Positions 12,476 to 22,980 of a stretch of DNA of 64,000 nt are shown here, one piece after another. Position numbers and translations under genes: made by a program. A model generated the notes under the pieces. The model was not told the DNA's origin and did not search any database. It worked only from the letters and a program-made list of their open reading frames with translations. Position 1 is the stretch's first letter; every line of letters starts with the position of its first letter. The DNA is from a virus. The DNA lies in the IMG/VR virus record IMGVR_UViG_3300028559_000033, positions 1-64,000 of that record, one strand, 5' to 3'.

Positions 12476-12628
12476 TTAGTCCTCTAGTTCAGATAGAGCC
12501 TGTAAAGCTCCTTCAAGACGAACAAATTCTTCTTTCTTCACATTGAAAGCTCTCTCCATTTCCAATAACTCATCTCGGAGTTTAGTTGCTCTCTCAGTGA
12601 TAGTTTCAGTCAATTGTTTTTTATTCAT
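12476..12628 (-). CDS. 50-residue coiled-coil protein
   Basis: Frame MNKKQLTETITERATKLRDE... ending GALQALSELED. It is almost entirely heptad-like charged helix, so it probably forms a coiled coil. A perfect TATAAATA late promoter lies 25 nt upstream, so it is expressed late with the structural genes. It could be a small virion or chaperone protein; not recognised. Confidence 0.7.
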   Translation of the reverse strand: MNKKQLTETITERATKLRDELLEMERAFNVKKEEFVRLEGALQALSELED

Positions 12629-12652
12629 ATTGAATTTAAATAATTACGAATG

Positions 12653-12660
12653 TATTTATA
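12653..12660 (-). promoter_or_regulatory. T4-like late promoter TATAAATA
   Basis: Perfect consensus on the minus strand, 25 nt before the coiled-coil gene and just after the stop of the giant fibre gene. Confidence 0.75.
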
Positions 12661-12663
12661 TGA

Positions 12664-15600
12664 TTAGTAACGAATAATAGGAATCATTTGTCCTGTATAT
12701 GGACTCACTCCACCTAAAGAACTTGGAGCAATTACAGGATAATATGCGAGTAAATTGGGTAGTTGTCCATTGCGACCATAAGTTCCACGTAAAAGAACTC
12801 GGAGTTCCTGTAACAATATAGCATCAACTCCTTGACAAACTCCATTAATAGGAATATCCCCACCATTACAAATTAGATACCCTGGAGGTGCATATTGAAT
12901 TACTGCAGAAAATCCATAATCTCTTAAGTTTGCTCCTCCAGAAAATGGGCTGTATTCATAAGAGTTTGCCACATATCCAACTGAACCGAGAGGACCACCA
13001 GGAAAGTCCCACTTAACTCCAGATGGTTGTGTACTATCCGCAGTTAAAATGTTTCTATTTGCACCTACAGTTAATCTAATTGCTGAGTTATCAGCAGAAC
13101 CGATAAACAAATCACCTTTAGCATTCCAATCCACATTTGAACTAATTGAACCTTGACCACCTAAAGCAATAATGAAGCAAGAAGTTGCTGCTAATGGAGC
13201 AACTGTGAATCGAATTATATTTGTATTATTCTGTCCAGTCATCACAATTACATAATCAGTTCCTGGTTGCTTAATTACTCCACCTAAAGATACTAATAAG
13301 TTTGCAGGTCCACCAGCAGGAATAAAGTTTACACCATTAATTCTTAAATTGAAATCTGTAGAGCTATTATTAAATCCAGATGAAATATCATCACAAACCA
13401 ATGAATTTCCAACAGGAGCATCACCAGAAACAGAAGCAATGTTTGCAGGAATAAATCCCAATGCAGATGTGACTTCACGAGAGGTTACAAAATCTTGAGT
13501 TCCATCTGACCTGAGGAATTTATACGTCAGAATTGAATTTAACGTTCCACTTTGTGGAGATAGTGTTGTGAATTTCTGAGCAAATATACCACTCGCAGAA
13601 GAAACCGTAGTTATTCCTGTAAGTACAGAATTACCAGAAATATTCAATCTACTTCCAGAAATTTCACCTCCAATAAATGAAGTTCCAGTAATTGCTCCAG
13701 CAGTTAGAGAATTTGAGAACAAATTAAGAGTGGTATTATCAAATGTTGCACGAAGATTAGAACCATTTGTAAATAGATTAAATGCACCTTGACTACGAAG
13801 TGCTAATCCAGAGGCACTTCCAGAACCTAAGGCAGAACCTTGACCCAGATAACCAATAGTTCCTGTTCCAGTAACTGCAAATCTTAAATATGAAACTCCA
13901 TTAGGTCCTTCAAAAGAACCATATGAATCACTTCCTAGAGAAAGAACGGACAACTTACCAAAATTAGAGCCACCAGAACTTGTGGTTCCTAATCCTAAAG
14001 TATTATTGATATATGAACTTCCACCAATACTCAGAGTATTATAAATTGAGGTAGCACCAGAAGGCTCAACTTTTATTTTGGTGTCTATATCAAAGTTTTC
14101 ATTTCCGTATGGAACTATTGTAGTTGGAGAAGCTAATTTCCAAGAATACCCATCACTGGTATCAATTCCCGCATACCATCTACGATTTGCGTTCGCATTT
14201 GTAATGTCCCAAGACAGCACAACATCTCCAGTACCAGCCTGAGTAAGTCTTAGATGCCCACCCTTAGTATTGACGCCTGAACTATTTTGAAACACTGTAA
14301 CGGTTCCTGAGCTTCCTACACGAACTCTTTCAGTGTTTCCAGTTAATAGTCGTATATCTGAACCATTATCAATAGTATTCAGATTTAGAGAACCTGACCC
14401 TCTATGAATTAGCTCGGAACCCACACTTCCAATTCCAGAATTACGAATCAATCTCAATCCAAAATCTGAGAAAACTCGGCTATCATTATTCAAATCAAGA
14501 TATGAGTTTTGATTTGTATTACCCACACCAAGACGAACGATACTCGCATTGGTAACATATGCTGTTGCAACTCCAGAAGACCTTATAGAAGTGATGGCTA
14601 CATTACCACTGGATAGACTTAAATCGGAAGAGAGTGTAAGATTTGAAGATACAAGAGTGTTATTATTATTGGAAGTTAAAACTAGACTTCCAAATTTTGT
14701 ATCAATCGTATTTGAATTTGCCATTCCAACACGAATATTATTGGTCTCAATACTATTACTGAACAGAACAACATTGGGGTCATTTGGAAGTACCTTCTGA
14801 ATAAACACATTATTATTAAATGTAGATACTCCAACTACTTCTAGTTGATTTAATTTTGACGTTCCAGTTTGATGTATTTGACTATAATCTGTACTAACTC
14901 CAGAAAAATATGCAGTTTTATTAATATAAATATCCTCAAAATTAACATCACTCAAAGTGACTGCTTGAGAAAAAGAAACATTTCCAGTAACAACTAGATT
15001 ATCAATTTGAGCAGACCCTACAACATTCAATCTAAATGAATTTGTTGGATTAACTCCAATTCCGAGTTTATCTACACGAAGACTTAATTGATTTGGTTCA
15101 ATACTAATAGGTCCCCAGGGTCTCCAAGTATTACCTTTGTAAACATATCCAATATGATTTACATTAATTGGGTCTAATTCATATGAAACGTATCCAGATT
15201 TTGGATTTGCAAGAGTATTGGTGGTTGGTGTAGATATTCCAACGGTAAATAACTTATCGGTAGAATTCGAAACAGACCTCAAAGAAATATTTCTAGCCAA
15301 TATTCCTTCTGAAGAAAGATTGGTTAGTCTTCTATTGAAACTTGCTGGTCCATAGAACTGAGAACTCTGGTCGTTATTCTCTCCACCCTCTACGGTAATT
15401 CTATTTCGTACTAATATCTCATCATACACTCCAGTCTGACGAGAGGAACTGGTACTATCTACGTCATCTCCAGTATATGTTAGAATTGGAGATTCAACGA
15501 TGGTTTCTTTTCCTGTAGTAGATGAAACTTTTTTACCTCCAGTAAAACTATCTCCAGAATCATTAATACCATCATAAACAATCAAACCACCTTGTTCTTT

Positions 15601-18600
15601 TCTAGTCTGAGCTAAGAATACTTCAGTTTCACTTAATACTCTGTCCTGTCTTTGTGGTAGTGCAGTAGAATAATTTCCTGGTCCCCATCCGACATAATCA
15701 AAAGTATGACCAGAAGCAAATAGGAAGGATGGTCTTCTTAGTTCTGTGGGAATGACTTCTATCTTTTTAACTAGTGTACCTGAAATTGCATCTGTTCTAG
15801 GAGTTCCCAACTGACCACGAATTACATAAATTTGATTAGTATTCGGATATCTGGATACTCTAAGAATTTCATTGTTTATGGATATATAATCACCTTGTAC
15901 AAATGTGGTAAAGTTAGTTACTGTAATCGTAGTTTCTAAATTCGTATTTTTTACTAATGCCGCACCTAAAGTTGTAACTGCTCCAGAATAGAATACATTT
16001 CCTCGTGAAACTAAATTCTCCTCAGACTTTCCAACAGGTAAATCGTTTGAAGAAACTGCATATTTTAATAATGTACCAGAAACTGGAGTTCTTGTGGTTG
16101 TTGCAACTCCAACATTTATGGAGAACGTAGTAGTTCCAACTCCACTACTTACAACAAAATTCTTATTATCATAAAAACTCAAATCTGACCTAGTGAATTT
16201 GAATTTATTTCCAACTACAAATCCGTGTGAAGCTCTAGTGACCACTGTAGCCAGTCCAACACTTATATTGGATAAGGTCATAGAATTTATTCCAACTCCA
16301 GGACCACCAATAACACCTATGGGAAGCTTTCCATTAGTATTTCTTGAATATGTAGAAATACCACTTGGAGAATATAGTACAATAGACTTCTTACTAGGAA
16401 CACTTAGAATTTCGTATACGTCATTAATACTTGCTGGAGTTGCACCTAAGATTTGTAGAGAATCCCCGATATTATTATTGATGTCCGTAATTTCTAGCAC
16501 AGCATTTGAAGGAATACCACCAAGAACTCCAAGTTGTTCTCCTACAGTATGACCAGTTCCTGCATCTACAAGTCTAAATGAACTTGGAATAATTTGACCA
16601 CTTCCGTCAGTTGAAACTTTACAAGTAGGATTTTCTTCGCTAAACTTCAAGTCTAACAGTTCTCTAGAATAGAATGTACTGTTTATTCCATATCCCGCAC
16701 CAACTGTAAGAAAGTTCACACTCTTAATGGAGTTTAACTTGTGTTCTACATCAGTAAAAAGTGTGAGAGTGGTATTACCCAAACCACTTAAGGTAATATT
16801 GGTAATTCCAAATCCAACTTTAGTATTTTGAAGATAATCAATAAGAGATTCTAATGTAATAGAATTCTTTTTATTATCTGTTGCAACTTTACCAATAATG
16901 GATAAATCCGCAAAACTCACTGCAGGATTTGGGTCAGATACTGCATTGTCTCTATCTATTTGTGGATATAAATTGCGAATATCTTGAGAGAAATACTTAT
17001 TAGATAATCCATATCCTACATTGGGAGAAATTCCAACTGAGGATTTGATAATGGTTAAATGATATACTCCGTCCTGTCCTTGAGTTCCAGGAATGTATGA
17101 TTTAATTTCATCTATATCATAAATATAGAATTTTTCTTTATATGATTGACGAGAAACTGAAGGTATACCATCTCTTTGTTGTCTTGTGGTTCTAGAATCT
17201 ACTAAATTTGTAAACGAACCTGGATTTATTTTCAGTCCGTCTAGTCTATATGTGAAAATTCTAGAAGATGGAGTGTCTAGAACAGAATAAGAACCATTGT
17301 AAGTACTTACAATTCCAATTCCAGATGAGTTGTTGGTACTTCTAATATTATTTAATTTAACTATATCTCCGGGAACAAATCTGTGTGGTAATTCTGTAGT
17401 AACCGTAACCAACTGAGAACCGCTCACAGTGCCTGCAGCACTTACTCCCACAATAACTCTATCATTTCTAAGTTCAGTAGAGTTTAAAATTGGACTTGCT
17501 TCAGATACGCTTGCCGTTGTGATTGCTACATTATCACTTTCTTGTATGATATATCCAAGTTGTGGTGGTCTTGCAGAAATGAATTCCTTTGGAATCACAT
17601 AACGAAGTTTATAGATACTATCGTCAATTGAACGAAGCTCAGAAATTCTATTAATGTATGTTACAGGAGTCTCATTTCCAAATGTACTTACATCATAGGT
17701 TAAAATCTTAGTGTATATTTCATTTATTGATGTAGAAGCAGTGTTCAGATACCACTGTAGATTTACAGAATCCCATTGAATTGGGTGTCCAAAATCTCCA
17801 GGAATTTTATCCGTAACTGAACTTACTATTGTAATAACTCCACCACTTCTGGTTAATCCAAGAATTGGAATATTAGATTGCGCATCAGACAAAGACAGTG
17901 CTAATTTAATCTGATTTGAAGATAATGTATTGTCTACTGTATTTGTAATTGCATAATATAAAGTATCGGAAGCAACTCCATCAAAAACTTGTCCAGTATC
18001 ACTGAACAATCTAAGATTTTCTCCAGAAAATAGATTATGATTTTGAGTTAGTGTGATAATATTGCTTGTGGAAATATTATTTAAATTCCCACTTCTAGAG
18101 ATTGTATATTCTTTTCTTGCAACCAGTCCTTCTTGACCATTTGGTGTGGCCATATAGATTGGAGATGAGTATGTAATCTGAGATTCGGTTAAAAATAATT
18201 TAGCTGAAACTCGGGCACCAATTTTATATCCTTCCAGTTTATAATTCGGAAGAACATTAATATCATTATATGAGTAGAGATATAATTTTTTAGCGTCTGC
18301 AACTGATTGAGTTTTAGGAATATCCAAAGATACCCAGGAGATTTGATTCTCAACTGAAGAGAGTTCTTTTGGAGGAATGATGTGAGTGATATATCCAGTA
18401 TCATCTCTACTAAATGCTTCAGCTTTAAATCCAAGGCTACTTAATGCGTTTGCACCAAAGTTGGAATTAGCATTAGTAATTCGAATATCTCCACCACTTT
18501 CAGATACAAATTGCTCTGCATATCCAATAGCAAAAACTGAAACTGCCTGAACGAATGCATTATTCGTGACTTTAATATGAAAGTTTTCGTATTCTGGCTT

Positions 18601-20001
18601 GTATATCGCTCTTGAGTTTTGATATAATGGCCTCAATTTACTGGAACTAGGAAGAGTTATATTGTCGTAATACACACCATTATCATATATGAGATATGCA
18701 TTGTCGTCATTTTGTAATGAAATTCCAGTATATTCCTTTACCACCATAGACCTAAATCCAGTGGCCTTAGAGCCATCGGCAATCATACCACACATTCCTT
18801 TTGTGGATTTTAGAGAACACTCAGCAACATATGGAGATGAGGACGAAACAGTATCACTTTCTACCGATACTGTAGCTATATCAAATGAACTTGGTGCTGG
18901 TAATACTTCTGCAGGTAATATGGTTGTGACGTAAGTGAAGGTGTTAATTCCAACAACTTCTCTTACAGTAAATGTTCCATTATATGCAGTTGTAGATTCA
19001 GTAATTCCACGAATCGTAATCTGAGTATCTACTGAAAAATTATGAGGAATTTCAGATTTGGATTGTAAATCTGCAGTCGTAACGGTAATAATACTATTGT
19101 CTCCAGTACCATTTCCATTACCTGCTCGGATACTAGAAATACCTATTAGATTGTCCTGAAGAGGTCCAACAATACGATATTCTTCTACACTGGGCTCAAA
19201 ATCTAAATTAGAAGGATAATCTTCAATATTTCTACCTGATAGACTATTATAAGCTCTAGTCAGCTTATAATAGTACATTTGTAAATCTGTGAGATTAGTT
19301 TGAGTTGCTCCCAATCTAACTGGATTTACTCCATCTGCAAATACAGCAGTAACTAACTTGTGATGTGAATATGTAGGAACACTTCTACTGTCAGAATAAT
19401 TTTTATATGAGAACTTACTTATATCCGCATCAAAAAATGTAACCTTATTCAGATAACATCCACCAGTAAGATTAAATATACTTGAACTTTCTACAGTGGA
19501 ATCTGTTGGGTCAGGAACATACAGTGGTCTAATTTTTGTTTTACGTGGGTCTATTGCTTTAATAGAAGTTCCTTTGGGTAGAATTAATCCACCATTGACT
19601 GAGTTATACTTGTATAAATCATTGTTTGAATCAAAACTATCGAAATTTGTATTTTCTCCAAACGGGTCTAAGGTAACAACTGTCCAAGTATCAGGCCCAG
19701 TTCTTTTCTTAAATACTGCGGCTCCATTTATATTTTCAACACTAAATCCTGGTCTATTGTCTATATAATGAACCGCAGGAGCTAGGAGAATTGTTGTTCT
19801 ATCGTTTCTATCGTTATTTCTTCCTGGTTGATAACTAAAGACGGCACTTTCTAAAACTGCTCTAGCAATTGAAATAAATGGTCGGTTTGGAGACGTTCCT
19901 CTATTTTCTACACCATCAGTAGCATCAAAATTATTTGGGTCTACATAGAGCTTGGCTCCAGTTGGGTCATTATTCAGATTTGCTAATCTAGAAAGAGCCA
20001 T
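12664..20001 (-). CDS. giant tail fibre with tail-collar C-terminus
   Basis: A 2445-residue late structural protein. The N-terminus (KLYVDPNNFDATDGVENRGT...PFISIARAVLES) looks like the entry of a right-handed beta-helix. The middle is mostly beta, with repeats of T-V-G-T/S and VGIST-type turns, and segments like FRLNVVGSAQIDNLVVTG typical of fibre shafts. The final 90 residues carry a phage tail-collar-like domain: PPGYLICNGGDIPINGV, then YGRNGQLPNL. The domain, the length and the position next to baseplate genes support a long tail fibre or baseplate-attached fibre. It probably binds host surface sugars. A CTAAATA promoter lies 27 nt before the start and an AGGAG ribosome site is visible. 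An inverted repeat (20007-20017/20054-20064) surrounds that promoter. Confidence 0.85.
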   Translation of the reverse strand: MALSRLANLNNDPTGAKLYVDPNNFDATDGVENRGTSPNRPFISIARAVLESAVFSYQPGRNNDRNDRTTILLAPAVHYIDNRPGFSVENINGAAVFKKRTGPDTWTVVTLDPFGENTNFDSFDSNNDLYKYNSVNGGLILPKGTSIKAIDPRKTKIRPLYVPDPTDSTVESSSIFNLTGGCYLNKVTFFDADISKFSYKNYSDSRSVPTYSHHKLVTAVFADGVNPVRLGATQTNLTDLQMYYYKLTRAYNSLSGRNIEDYPSNLDFEPSVEEYRIVGPLQDNLIGISSIRAGNGNGTGDNSIITVTTADLQSKSEIPHNFSVDTQITIRGITESTTAYNGTFTVREVVGINTFTYVTTILPAEVLPAPSSFDIATVSVESDTVSSSSPYVAECSLKSTKGMCGMIADGSKATGFRSMVVKEYTGISLQNDDNAYLIYDNGVYYDNITLPSSSKLRPLYQNSRAIYKPEYENFHIKVTNNAFVQAVSVFAIGYAEQFVSESGGDIRITNANSNFGANALSSLGFKAEAFSRDDTGYITHIIPPKELSSVENQISWVSLDIPKTQSVADAKKLYLYSYNDINVLPNYKLEGYKIGARVSAKLFLTESQITYSSPIYMATPNGQEGLVARKEYTISRSGNLNNISTSNIITLTQNHNLFSGENLRLFSDTGQVFDGVASDTLYYAITNTVDNTLSSNQIKLALSLSDAQSNIPILGLTRSGGVITIVSSVTDKIPGDFGHPIQWDSVNLQWYLNTASTSINEIYTKILTYDVSTFGNETPVTYINRISELRSIDDSIYKLRYVIPKEFISARPPQLGYIIQESDNVAITTASVSEASPILNSTELRNDRVIVGVSAAGTVSGSQLVTVTTELPHRFVPGDIVKLNNIRSTNNSSGIGIVSTYNGSYSVLDTPSSRIFTYRLDGLKINPGSFTNLVDSRTTRQQRDGIPSVSRQSYKEKFYIYDIDEIKSYIPGTQGQDGVYHLTIIKSSVGISPNVGYGLSNKYFSQDIRNLYPQIDRDNAVSDPNPAVSFADLSIIGKVATDNKKNSITLESLIDYLQNTKVGFGITNITLSGLGNTTLTLFTDVEHKLNSIKSVNFLTVGAGYGINSTFYSRELLDLKFSEENPTCKVSTDGSGQIIPSSFRLVDAGTGHTVGEQLGVLGGIPSNAVLEITDINNNIGDSLQILGATPASINDVYEILSVPSKKSIVLYSPSGISTYSRNTNGKLPIGVIGGPGVGINSMTLSNISVGLATVVTRASHGFVVGNKFKFTRSDLSFYDNKNFVVSSGVGTTTFSINVGVATTTRTPVSGTLLKYAVSSNDLPVGKSEENLVSRGNVFYSGAVTTLGAALVKNTNLETTITVTNFTTFVQGDYISINNEILRVSRYPNTNQIYVIRGQLGTPRTDAISGTLVKKIEVIPTELRRPSFLFASGHTFDYVGWGPGNYSTALPQRQDRVLSETEVFLAQTRKEQGGLIVYDGINDSGDSFTGGKKVSSTTGKETIVESPILTYTGDDVDSTSSSRQTGVYDEILVRNRITVEGGENNDQSSQFYGPASFNRRLTNLSSEGILARNISLRSVSNSTDKLFTVGISTPTTNTLANPKSGYVSYELDPINVNHIGYVYKGNTWRPWGPISIEPNQLSLRVDKLGIGVNPTNSFRLNVVGSAQIDNLVVTGNVSFSQAVTLSDVNFEDIYINKTAYFSGVSTDYSQIHQTGTSKLNQLEVVGVSTFNNNVFIQKVLPNDPNVVLFSNSIETNNIRVGMANSNTIDTKFGSLVLTSNNNNTLVSSNLTLSSDLSLSSGNVAITSIRSSGVATAYVTNASIVRLGVGNTNQNSYLDLNNDSRVFSDFGLRLIRNSGIGSVGSELIHRGSGSLNLNTIDNGSDIRLLTGNTERVRVGSSGTVTVFQNSSGVNTKGGHLRLTQAGTGDVVLSWDITNANANRRWYAGIDTSDGYSWKLASPTTIVPYGNENFDIDTKIKVEPSGATSIYNTLSIGGSSYINNTLGLGTTSSGGSNFGKLSVLSLGSDSYGSFEGPNGVSYLRFAVTGTGTIGYLGQGSALGSGSASGLALRSQGAFNLFTNGSNLRATFDNTTLNLFSNSLTAGAITGTSFIGGEISGSRLNISGNSVLTGITTVSSASGIFAQKFTTLSPQSGTLNSILTYKFLRSDGTQDFVTSREVTSALGFIPANIASVSGDAPVGNSLVCDDISSGFNNSSTDFNLRINGVNFIPAGGPANLLVSLGGVIKQPGTDYVIVMTGQNNTNIIRFTVAPLAATSCFIIALGGQGSISSNVDWNAKGDLFIGSADNSAIRLTVGANRNILTADSTQPSGVKWDFPGGPLGSVGYVANSYEYSPFSGGANLRDYGFSAVIQYAPPGYLICNGGDIPINGVCQGVDAILLQELRVLLRGTYGRNGQLPNLLAYYPVIAPSSLGGVSPYTGQMIPIIRY

Positions 20002-20027
20002 CTACAATATAACTATACTATACTCCT

Positions 20028-20034
20028 TATTTAG
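20028..20034 (-). promoter_or_regulatory. late-type promoter CTAAATA
   Basis: Minus strand CCTAAATA followed by AGGAG, 27 nt before the giant fibre gene. It is flanked by an 11-bp inverted repeat, ATATAACTATA (20007-20017) and TATAGTTATAT (20054-20064). Confidence 0.5.
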
Positions 20035-20076
20035 GAAAACGAAAGAAGTGTAATATAGTTATATGATTAACTAAAA

Positions 20077-20238
20077 TTAGTGAAATGCTCCTCGTAGTTC
20101 AGCTAATTTTGCGGTTGCTAAACTTTCAACTATAGTCCAATACGTTTCTCCACTTACTCGGTTTTCATCAGTAAAGTATTCAGCAGTATCTTCTTGAAGT
20201 TCTGTTAGGTCAACAAATAAATCTGGGTCTAGGTGCAT
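20077..20238 (-). CDS. 53-residue acidic protein
   Basis: Frame MHLDPDLFVDLTELQEDTAE... ending TAKLAELRGAFH. It is acidic, with a C-terminal half (TYWTIVESLATAKLAEL) like short proteins I associate with T4-like cyanophages. It sits alone between the giant fibre gene and the hydroxylase gene. Function unknown. Confidence 0.65.
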   Translation of the reverse strand: MHLDPDLFVDLTELQEDTAEYFTDENRVSGETYWTIVESLATAKLAELRGAFH

Positions 20239-20296
20239 AAGTGTTCATACAGGGTACATATCTATGTTATCACAGTTCAAATCCAATGTCAAATAT

Positions 20297-20947
20297 TTAG
20301 CATACACCATATTTTTTAATGAGTTCTTGGTCTTCCTCTTCTTTTGTGAGAAATCCAGAAATCCTTGCCCAAGTTACAATTGAAAATCTTTCTCCAGATT
20401 TAACAGGATTTACTCCGTGAACATAATTTTGGTCGGATGGAAATGCTACTAATAATCCAGGCTTAGGTTTAACTTGAATATGTAAGTCAGGAAATATAAG
20501 TTCTCCACCTTCAAAATCGTCATTCAAATATAATACAAACGTTAAATCTCTATCGGTAGATTTTCTCCAAATCTTATCTCCAGTAGGAGAAAGCCAGAGA
20601 GACCTTCCATCGATATGAGGGCTATAATGACCACCCACGCCATATCTCAAACATTGTGGAAATTCACTGTCTCTTAATTTAACATCATAAAATGGATTAA
20701 CAATATGAGAAACAATATTTTTAAATAAATCTTCAATTTTGGGAACCAAATCATCAAATGGAATCATTTGAGTATCTCTAACTTTCTTATCTACCTCCCA
20801 AGAAGTTTTCCCAGTAGTATTCGTCTTCTCCGGGTCAAAGACTGATAAATCCTCATACGTAGAAGTTTTACAATGAGTTAACAATTCATCAATTGCTTCT
20901 GAAGTTAATACATCTGATTCAATTAAAATATTAGACAATAAATTCAT
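20297..20947 (-). CDS. 2-oxoglutarate/Fe(II) dioxygenase, prolyl-4-hydroxylase type
   Basis: This 216-residue protein hydroxylates a substrate side chain using Fe(II), O2 and 2-oxoglutarate. The C-terminal half has the family fold: RYGVGGHYSPHIDGRSLW (iron-binding His and Asp of HxD, near residues 108-110), LTFVLYLNDDFEGGELIFPD, then YVHGVNPVKSGERFSIVTW with the distal His and the Arg that binds 2-oxoglutarate. All catalytic residues are present, so it should be active. Such enzymes occur in many cyanophages. It lies between the giant fibre and the first propeller protein, all leftward. I infer that it hydroxylates prolines of virion adhesion proteins; a host target cannot be excluded. Confidence 0.9.
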   Translation of the reverse strand: MNLLSNILIESDVLTSEAIDELLTHCKTSTYEDLSVFDPEKTNTTGKTSWEVDKKVRDTQMIPFDDLVPKIEDLFKNIVSHIVNPFYDVKLRDSEFPQCLRYGVGGHYSPHIDGRSLWLSPTGDKIWRKSTDRDLTFVLYLNDDFEGGELIFPDLHIQVKPKPGLLVAFPSDQNYVHGVNPVKSGERFSIVTWARISGFLTKEEEDQELIKKYGVC

Positions 20948-20974
20948 AGTATGAAATAAATACTAAGTTATATA

Positions 20975-22951
20975 TTAGGAATTTCTACCATTTGTTAAAC
21001 CTCTAGAAAACCAATAATTTACGGTACTATTTCCTCTTCTACTTGTAGTGGCTACGTCATTTGAATAATCTAATCTATCTGTAGAACTGATGATATTATC
21101 TCCCGCCGTTCTTCCTCCCATAGAGAAGTATCCAAAGTTAGAATTTCCAGTATTTGCAACTCGAAATGTATCTAAATTAATCCGAACACTGGCTACATTG
21201 GTATCATTAGAGTAATCAATTCTTTCGATAAATGTTATTTGTATTGGAGATACTCCTCTAGCGGCTCCGATATATCCAAAATTATTGTTCCCGACAGCAG
21301 TAGACTCAGATTTAGCAAAAATTAACTTACCCTTATTTAAAGTAGTTGAAGTATCATTTGAAAATTGGAATCTATCAATATTTGAACGAGCATTTCCTCC
21401 ACCAATATCACCACCGCCAGAATAATATGCAAAGTTTGAGTTTTGAGAAATTGCATAATGATTTGAGCCTACAACTCGGTTTCCCCGAACTACAGTGGTT
21501 ACACTATCATCAGAATAGCTTAATCTACTAATACTCGTATACTGATTAAAATATGCAAAAGAACTTGATGTGCAACCTCTTGTATAGTACGAAGCAGAAC
21601 TTAATGGCCCTCTATCTATTGAACCTGAAATGTCATTTGCATAATCTACTCTGTCTACGGTAGTAATAATTGCGGAAGGTATGTCAACTCTTCCTCCCGC
21701 AATATATCCAAAATTTGAATTTCCTGTTGTTTGATGCTGCCATCTATTCTGAGAAAGAGGTCCTCTATTAGTAGAAACTACTGAATCATTTGAAAATTGT
21801 ATACGAGTATTTGTAGAAAATATAGTAGGTCCATTCGTTCCGCCCACAAAATATCCAAAACTTCCTAAAGCTCTTTTTTGTGGAACGGTTGAAGCATTAG
21901 ATAAATTATAGTTTATATTATTTTGAATTTGTGTAGGTAGAGTTGTGATATTGGAAGTGTTTGGAGCACCACCAAAGTATGAAGATGAATGTGCAACTCT
22001 CCCACTCGTAGATGAAGTAGGAAAAACTGAGCGTGTGGGCGTTACAATAGTATCATTTGAATAATCTATTCTTAATATGTTACTAGTACTAATACTTTGA
22101 AAGCTAACATCACCAAGCCAACCGAAATTTGAATTTCCTTCTCCACTATATTGTGCGAAAAGTTTAGATATAAATCCTCTTGATGAAAATCCAGAAGTAT
22201 CATTTGAAAAATCATTACGAGAAATTTGAGTAAAACTAATATAAGTAATCCAACCATATATAGAATTCCCCACACCTCCACCAACATCAGTACGAGATAG
22301 AGTTCCTCTAAAAGATACTAAATTGGTGTCATTTGCATAGGAACTTCTATTAAAAGTGGTAGTCCCCAAGGAAGTTGCAGTAAATTTACCATAATTACGA
22401 CAATAATTGATATCTCCACAAGAAAGTCCTTGATACGAGGGTATATTTAAATTTCCTCTAGATATTGCTGCATTGCTATCATTAGCATAATTAATTCTAG
22501 AGATTGATGAAGATGCCATTGCAGCTGGTATGTCAGATCCACCCAAAACATATCCAAAATTCGAATTTCCAGCGGAAGTAGCCCATCTACCAATACTATG
22601 AGCAAGTGAACCACGAATTGTAGCTATGGTTATATCTGACTTGTAGTCTATACGATATACACTTGAAATTAGTTTACCAGCACAATAGTATCCAAAATTT
22701 AAATTGCTACACGCAGTTCCATCTCTAACATTAGCAGGAATTCCTGAACGTTGGGAAACTCCTCGAGTATCATTAGAGTGGTCAAATCTAAATATTGTAG
22801 ATATTCTCGAAAAAGTTCGAAGTACATATCCACCAGAAAAATATCCATACTCACTATAAGATTCTCTAGTTCTAGATGAAATTCTATTATCTAAGGAACG
22901 ACTTCTATGTTGCCCTAGCGAAAATATTCCTTGTGTATTAATTTCCGCCAT
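20975..22951 (-). CDS. Kelch-like beta-propeller adhesin, two propellers (A)
   Basis: This 658-residue protein is built from 12 repeats of about 45-50 residues. The unit is [FY]G[YW]xxGG...(I/V)xRxDYSNDT...RGxLS.........GNSN, a Kelch-like blade ending in NSN and beginning with FGY. Six blades form residues 31-320; a linker with GGAP and PQKRALGSFGYF then starts a second set of six. Six is a normal propeller blade number. The first 30 residues (IFSLGQHRSRSLDN...RTRESYSEYGYFSGG) are shared with the two paralogues and probably attach the protein to the tail. No signal peptide is present. A late promoter lies 23 nt upstream. It is likely a receptor-binding or decoration protein; the propeller fold is inferred from the repeat pattern. 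Confidence 0.8.
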   Translation of the reverse strand: MAEINTQGIFSLGQHRSRSLDNRISSRTRESYSEYGYFSGGYVLRTFSRISTIFRFDHSNDTRGVSQRSGIPANVRDGTACSNLNFGYYCAGKLISSVYRIDYKSDITIATIRGSLAHSIGRWATSAGNSNFGYVLGGSDIPAAMASSSISRINYANDSNAAISRGNLNIPSYQGLSCGDINYCRNYGKFTATSLGTTTFNRSSYANDTNLVSFRGTLSRTDVGGGVGNSIYGWITYISFTQISRNDFSNDTSGFSSRGFISKLFAQYSGEGNSNFGWLGDVSFQSISTSNILRIDYSNDTIVTPTRSVFPTSSTSGRVAHSSSYFGGAPNTSNITTLPTQIQNNINYNLSNASTVPQKRALGSFGYFVGGTNGPTIFSTNTRIQFSNDSVVSTNRGPLSQNRWQHQTTGNSNFGYIAGGRVDIPSAIITTVDRVDYANDISGSIDRGPLSSASYYTRGCTSSSFAYFNQYTSISRLSYSDDSVTTVVRGNRVVGSNHYAISQNSNFAYYSGGGDIGGGNARSNIDRFQFSNDTSTTLNKGKLIFAKSESTAVGNNNFGYIGAARGVSPIQITFIERIDYSNDTNVASVRINLDTFRVANTGNSNFGYFSMGGRTAGDNIISSTDRLDYSNDVATTSRRGNSTVNYWFSRGLTNGRNS

Positions 22952-22973
22952 AAAATTATTGATACTTTTTTAG

Positions 22974-22980
22974 TATTTAG
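22974..22980 (-). promoter_or_regulatory. late-type promoter CTAAATA
   Basis: Minus strand CCTAAATA, 23 nt before propeller protein A. It overlaps the stop of the sulfotransferase gene. Confidence 0.5.
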
